In this document: piece by piece, positions 61,029-64,000 of the stretch
How positions within the stretch are numbered: position 1 is the stretch's first letter
Layout of the letters: the number at the start of each line of letters is the position of its first letter
Assembly: GCF_000442645.1 (NCBI RefSeq)
Contig: NC_021915.1
Span: forward strand, 992,001 to 1,056,000
DNA: 64,000 bases
Direction of reading: 5' to 3'
DNA from: Corynebacterium maris DSM 45190
Lineage (GTDB): Bacteria; Actinomycetota; Actinomycetes; Mycobacteriales; Mycobacteriaceae
Made by a program: the position numbers and the translations under genes
The notes under the pieces: model-generated
The model's database searches: none
Seen by the model: the letters and a program-made list of their open reading frames with translations, nothing else
What the model was told of the DNA's origin: nothing

Positions 61029-64000
61029 ATGTCCACTAAGCGTGTCCTCGGTTGGCCGGTGTTCCGGCAGCTCCGCTCGGGCGATGTGTTCGGGCGCGGC
61101 GAGACCACTCAGTCCCGCAAGTCCAAGAACCTCTCCGCCCGCACCACGGACGCCGATCGCGTCGTACAAAGCGTGTGCCCTTATTGCGCGGTCGGCTGCG
61201 GTCAACGCGTCTTCGTCAAGGACGAGAAGGTCGTCCAGATCGAAGGCGATCCCGATTCGCCCATCTCCCGCGGGCGGCTCTGTCCCAAGGGGGCCGCTAG
61301 CGAGCAGCTGGTCAACTCTTCCCGCCGCGTCACCGACGTCCTCTATCGGGCACCCAAGTCCACCGAGTGGCAGAAGCTGGACCTGGATCAGGCGATCGAC
61401 ATGATCGCCGACCGCGTCCTCGAGGCGCGTGCCAACCACTGGGAGGACACTGACGAGCAGGGGCGCCCCCTCAACCGCACCCTCGGCTTCGCCGGCCTGG
61501 GCGGCGCCACCCTCGACAACGAAGAGAACTACCTGATCAAGAAGCTGTTCACCGCCGCTGGCGCGGTGCAGCTCGAAAACCAGGCCAGAATTTGACACTC
61601 CGCCACCGTTCCCGGTCTGGGGACCTCGTTTGGACGCGGCGGCGCGACCCAGCCGCTGCAGGACATGGCGAACTCTGACTGCATCGTCATCCAGGGCTCC
61701 AACATGGCCGAAAACCACCCCGTCGGTTATCAGTGGGTCACCGAGGCCAAGGCGCGCGGCGCCAAGGTCATCCACGTCGACCCGCGGTTCACCCGCACCT
61801 CTGCCGTGGCCGACCGGCACATCGCCCTGCGAGCGGGCAGCGACGTGGCGCTGCTCGGCGCCCTGATCAACTACGTGCTCGACAATGACCTGTGGTTCAA
61901 GGACTACGTCCTGAACTACACCAACGCGCCCATCATCGTGAACGAGAAGTTCCGCGACACCGAAGACCTCGAAGGGCTCTTCTCCGGCTACAACCCCGAG
62001 ACCGGCCAGTACGAGATGGACTCCTGGGCCTACCAGCACCGCTCGGGCGAGCAGATGGAGAGCGAAGGCGAGGAAGGACGTTCCGGTGACGAACAGTCCA
62101 AACGCGGCCGCGCCGAGGTCGCCGGCGCCGGCGGACCGACGATCGGCTCCTGGCGCTACGACCTCGACTCCACCCTCGAGCACCCTAGGACCGTTTTCCA
62201 GATCCTCAAGCGCCACTACTCCCGCTACACCCCGGAGATGGTGGAGGAGACGTGCGGCATCTCCCGCGAGGACTTCGACTACCTGGCCCGAACCATCACC
62301 GAGAACTCCGGCCGCGAACGCACCACGTGCTTCGCCTACGCCCTCGGCTGGACTCAACACACCCTCGGCGCGCAGTTCATCCGCACCGCGTCCATCCTGC
62401 AACTGCTGCTGGGCAACATCGGCCGCCCGGGCGGTGGCGTCATGGCGCTGCGCGGACACGCCTCCATCCAGGGCTCGACCGACATTCCGACGCTCTATGA
62501 CCTGCTGCCGGGTTACCTGCCGATGCCCAGCGTGGACGCCCAGAGCCTCGACAAGTATCTGGACAATGTCCGGTCGATCGACCAGAAGGGCTTCTGGCAC
62601 AACGCCCCCGACTACATGGTCAGCCTGCTCAAGGCCTGGTACGGCGACTACGCCACCGAGGACAACGACTGGGGATTCAACTTCATCCCGAAGATCACCG
62701 GCCACCACGACACCTATCACACCGTGGAAGGAATGATGCGCGGCGAAGTAGACGGCTACTTCGTCTTCGGACAGAACCCCGCGGTCGGATCCGCCAACGG
62801 CAAGTTCCAACGCATGGGCCTGTCGCACCTGAAGTGGCTGGTGGTCCGCGACTTCCAACAAATTGAAACCGCCACCTTCTGGAAGGACGGCCCCGAAATC
62901 GAGACCGGCGAACTGGTCACCGAGGAGATCGACACCGAAGTCTTCTTCATGCCGGCGGCCAACCACGTCGAAAAGGCCGGCACCTTCACCCAGACCCAAC
63001 GCATGCTGCAGTGGCGCCACCAGGCCGTCCAACCGCCGGGACAAGCCACCAGCGAACTCGAGTTCTTCCACAAGCTCGGCAATCGGCTCCGCGAAAAGGT
63101 CGCCGACTCCACCGACCCCCGCGACCTCCCGCTCCAGGCCATTACCTGGGACTACCCGACCGACGAGCACGGCGACCCAGACGCGGAGGCCGTGCTGGCC
63201 GAGATCAACGGCTACCACGTCACCGGCGACAAGGCCGGCCAGCCGCTGTCCGCCTACGGCGAGATGAAGGCCGACGGCTCCACGGCCGGAGGCTGCTGGA
63301 TCTACACCGGCGTGTACGCCGACGGCGTCAACCAGGCGGCCCGACGCACACCCGGCCGGGAACAAAACGACGTCGCCCTCGAATGGGGCTGGGCGTGGCC
63401 CGCCAACCGTCGCATCCTCTACAACCGCGCCTCGGCCGACCCACAGGGCAAGCCCTGGAGCGAACGCAAGAAATACGTCTGGTGGAGCGACGAAGACGGC
63501 AAGTGGATCAGCGCCGACAACGTCGACTTCCCGCCGAACCTACACCCGGACCACCGCCCGGAGGAGAACGACGTCGGCGTCGCCGCCCTCTCCGGCAACG
63601 ATCCGTTCATCATGCAGTCCGACGGCAAGGGCTGGCTCTACGCTCCCAACGGCACCGTCGACGGCCCGCTGCCCACCCACTACGAGCCGCAGGAATCCCC
63701 CGTGGCCAACCCGGTGTACAAGCAGCAGGCCAGTCCCGCCCGCATCACGCTGCCGCGCGAGGACAACCTCAGCGCCCCCAGCGCAGGCGCGCCGGGTGCG
63801 GAGGTGTATCCGTACATCTTCACCACCTACCGGTTGACCGAGCACCACACCGCCGGCGGAATGAGCCGTTGGCTGCCCTACCTCTCGGAACTGCAGCCGG
63901 AGATGTTCTGCGAGATCTCGCCGGAACTCGCCGACGAGCACGGCCTAGAGGACTATGGGTGGGCGACGATCATTTCGCCACGCTCGGCCATCGAGGTCAA
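61029..64000 (+). CDS. fdhA: Selenocysteine-containing formate dehydrogenase alpha subunit (3' end outside window)
   Basis: The frame starts at ATG 61029 (a GTG at 60993 is in frame) and runs off the window, about 990 codons. The N-terminal [4Fe-4S] site is CPYCAVGC...GRLCPKG. The TGA at 61593-61595 (codon 189) falls exactly at the catalytic Sec/Cys in QARI-U-HSATVPGLGTSFGRGG. The frame stays open after it, with full homology to molybdopterin FDHs (MAENHPVGYQWVTEAKARG, VDPRFTRTSAVAD, LGNIGRPGGGVMALRGH, QNPAVGSANG). The length is of the FdnG/FdoG class, but no Tat signal is present, so it should be cytoplasmic. A dyad upstream suggests regulation. Confidence 0.93.
61593..61624 (+). other. UGA selenocysteine codon with SECIS-like hairpin
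   Basis: TGA 61593-61595 is followed after 12 bases by a stem GUUCCC/GGGGAC (61608-61613 with 61619-61624) closing a GGUCU loop (61614-61618). The E. coli fdhF SECIS has the same GGUCU apical motif at almost the same distance. SelB binding is therefore expected. Confidence 0.88.

Noticed and set aside
61593..61595. TGA as a true stop or nonsense mutation in fdh
   Set aside because: It is at the catalytic residue, the frame stays open with full homology, and a SECIS-like hairpin follows at the right distance.
60954..63365. 803-codon minus-strand open frame opposite formate dehydrogenase
   Set aside because: It is a shadow of the selenocysteine-containing gene. Its presence makes the TGA-interrupted real gene easy to miss.
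1..64000. CRISPR array or prophage
   Set aside because: No regularly spaced direct repeats and no phage structural genes were seen.

Overview
The window is high-GC, gene-dense actinobacterial chromosome. It most likely comes from Corynebacterium or a close relative. The evidence is a GlxR-type operator (GTGA-N2-TA-N2-TCAC), a DtxR-like box, a LpqY/SugABC-like (C. glutamicum tus-like) sugar importer, a GuaB1-type gene and many lipoprotein signal peptides. The genus is an inference. I found no rRNA, tRNA or CRISPR array.

Layout. 1-3595: the end of a three-gene operon with a PAS-GGDEF-EAL protein, a processive GT2 glycosyltransferase and a one-helix membrane protein, which looks like a cyclic-di-GMP-linked exopolysaccharide module. 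3634-6601: a GIY-YIG-fold protein divergent from a SulP transporter, with two perfect dyads between them. 6823-11394: a membrane protein, an old-yellow-enzyme reductase, an SRPBCC protein, a flavin amine-oxidase-like protein, a DUF429 protein and two very small ORFs. 11415-13805: a PD-(D/E)XK-like orphan inserted between two copies of the ABC-F gene's start region. 13875-19841: a DedA-like protein behind a DtxR-like box, then a trehalose/maltose-type ABC importer cluster with an intercistronic hairpin. 19885-20893: a decayed IS982-family element whose end supplies the stop codon of arfB; a VWA/MoxR pair lies upstream of arfB.

24885-34177: a phosphatase/SCO1664 pair, a trimethylamine-monooxygenase-like FMO with a long leader, and a complete molybdenum hydroxylase operon (2Fe-2S, FAD and Mo subunits, MocA, XdhC). 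34170-37290: a four-gene operon sodC, mph-like, DUF488, thioredoxin-reductase-like. 37570-42314: DUF2795, EEP nuclease-like and membrane genes, an MFS exporter under a large G/C-rich dyad, and a secreted HNH-Excalibur nuclease. 42357-46978: a frameshifted thymidine kinase, an SDR, a TDT transporter, a frameshifted PQQ-type sugar dehydrogenase behind a GlxR site, and a GntR regulator. 46992-60737: divergent MMPL/MarR, repair and housekeeping enzymes (Pcm, macro domain, metallophosphoesterase, GuaB1), CocE hydrolase, MBL proteins, L,D-transpeptidase, MFS and esterase.

61029-64000 (runs off the window): a formate dehydrogenase alpha subunit whose reading frame crosses an in-frame TGA at 61593-61595. 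That TGA sits at the catalytic selenocysteine position and is followed by a bacterial SECIS-like hairpin with a GGUCU loop. This is the clearest unusual system in the window. It implies that selA, selB, selD and tRNA-Sec lie elsewhere in the genome. Two molybdenum enzymes (this FDH and the Pao/Xdh-type hydroxylase) suggest an active molybdenum cofactor economy.
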